Source: DAIRDK01 sp035403225
GTDB lineage: Bacteria > Bacteroidota > Bacteroidia > Bacteroidales > FEN-979
DNA length: 64,000 nucleotides
NCBI GenBank assembly: GCA_035403225.1
Contig: DAONET010000001.1
Location: 124,001-188,000 of the forward strand
Reading direction: 5' to 3'
Shown: positions 63,570 through 64,000 of the stretch, in pieces
How the letters are laid out: each line of letters opens with the position of its first letter
How positions within the stretch are numbered: position 1 is the first letter of the stretch
Notes under the pieces: model-generated
Seen by the model: only the letters and a program-made list of their open reading frames with translations
Database searches by the model: none
What the model was told of the DNA's origin: nothing
Made by a program: the position numbers and the translations under genes

Positions 63570-64000
63570 CTACTGATTACCGCTTGACTTATGTTCTTTC
63601 AGGGTCCCTTTGAAAAGGTCGTACCCCATAAACCGGCATTCCAGGGGACCATTGTAGATCTTTATCTTTTTCGAGGGTTTCAGGCCGATGAATTTCATGG
63701 CTTCCAGGTCGGCAGAGATGATCCATGCCTGGTAACCGCCATAAAGTTTCTTCAGGGTATCGCCGATGGAGCGGTAAAAGGCGACGGAATCATCCAGCTT
63801 AAGCCGTTCGTCATACGGCGGATTCATAATGATCATGCCTTTTTCATACGGTGGTTTGGTGGTATGGAAGCCTGATTTCTGCAGGGTGATCAACGACCCG
63901 GTGCCGGAATAGCGAAGGTTCATCAAGGCTCCGTCGATGGCGCGCAAAGAGCTGTCGGCTCCCCGTATCTGTGACTCCGCCGGGATGATCTGTTCATCTG
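63570..64000 (-). CDS. THUMP-type SAM-dependent RNA methyltransferase, C-terminal part
   Basis: This is the C-terminal part (about 143 codons) of a class I methyltransferase; the frame stays open to the right edge, so the gene begins outside the window. The catalytic NPPY motif is in MIIMNPPYDERL, and an IRGADSSLRAIDGALMN segment matches the AdoMet-binding acidic loop. MKFIGLKPSKKIKIYNGPLECRF is typical of the RlmL/Trm11-like rRNA guanine-N2 methyltransferases. It probably modifies rRNA, but the exact site is unknown. A 51-base gap separates it from pfkA. Confidence 0.85.
   Translation of the reverse strand, partial: DEQIIPAESQIRGADSSLRAIDGALMNLRYSGTGSLITLQKSGFHTTKPPYEKGMIIMNPPYDERLKLDDSVAFYRSIGDTLKKLYGGYQAWIISADLEAMKFIGLKPSKKIKIYNGPLECRFMGYDLFKGTLKEHKSSGNQ

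Overview
The window looks like chromosomal DNA of a member of the Bacteroidota. It comes from a draft assembly, because a run of exactly 100 Ns interrupts it at 35764-35863. The evidence for the phylum is consistent: proteins carry type IX secretion (T9SS) C-terminal sorting domains of both the type A and the 'gliding motility-associated' type B kind, a FISUMP domain, DUF4252 and a TPR/LuxR-like membrane regulator. Several genes have the Bacteroidota -7 promoter element TAnnTTTG upstream, and Shine-Dalgarno sequences are generally absent. Family-level placement is not possible from this sequence alone. No rRNA, tRNA, CRISPR array, transposase or phage gene was seen.

Left part (1-27.5 kb). The 3' end of gcvP converges, across a shared terminator, on a leftward amino-acid cluster: a cystathionine-synthase-like enzyme, thrC, thrH and a second trans-sulfuration-type PLP enzyme. 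Rightward of it lie a TPR/HTH membrane regulator and a 2228-residue T9SS-secreted beta-helix protein, then housekeeping genes: lpdA, an rfbC-type epimerase, a lytic transglycosylase, uvrA and a LOG-family protein. A tight run follows, rsfS-ftsH-LUD-DUF2007-cdsA-psd, joining ribosome silencing, membrane proteolysis and phospholipid synthesis. The psd gene ends inside an array of five identical 13-bp palindromes.

Middle (27.7-46.7 kb). A DUF2461 gene diverges from a pair of outer-membrane barrel genes, the second of which carries a helix-hairpin-helix domain. A potential G-quadruplex lies in the region between them. Next come an ECF sigma / membrane protein / DUF4252 operon, a POT peptide transporter, a radical SAM protein cut by the gap, and the pstSCAB phosphate importer, whose pstB is cut by the other side of the gap. 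The leftward series guaB - three periplasmic SurA/PpiC-type chaperones - MoxR ATPase completes this part.

Accessory block (46.7-55.7 kb). This holds an envelope lipoprotein, a secreted GH29 alpha-L-fucosidase, an 848-bp AT-rich stretch without a convincing gene but with a 19-unit AG microsatellite, a small AT-rich secreted protein, a 1244-residue mosaic surface protein and a T9SS type B cargo protein. A 22-bp imperfect inverted repeat (two mismatches) brackets the AT-rich stretch and the two following genes.

Right part (55.8-64 kb). glyA, a SixA-like phosphatase and ppk1 are coupled by 4-base overlaps and followed by a DivIC/FtsB-like gene. These converge on priA, pfkA and a partial rRNA-methyltransferase-like gene that leaves the window. 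The most unusual observations are the palindrome array, the G-quadruplex motif, the AG tract with its bracketing inverted repeat, the change of base composition inside the 1244-residue gene, the ThrH-ThrC-CGS linkage and atypical ligand-site residues in PstS and PfkA. No clear-cut new multi-gene system was identified.
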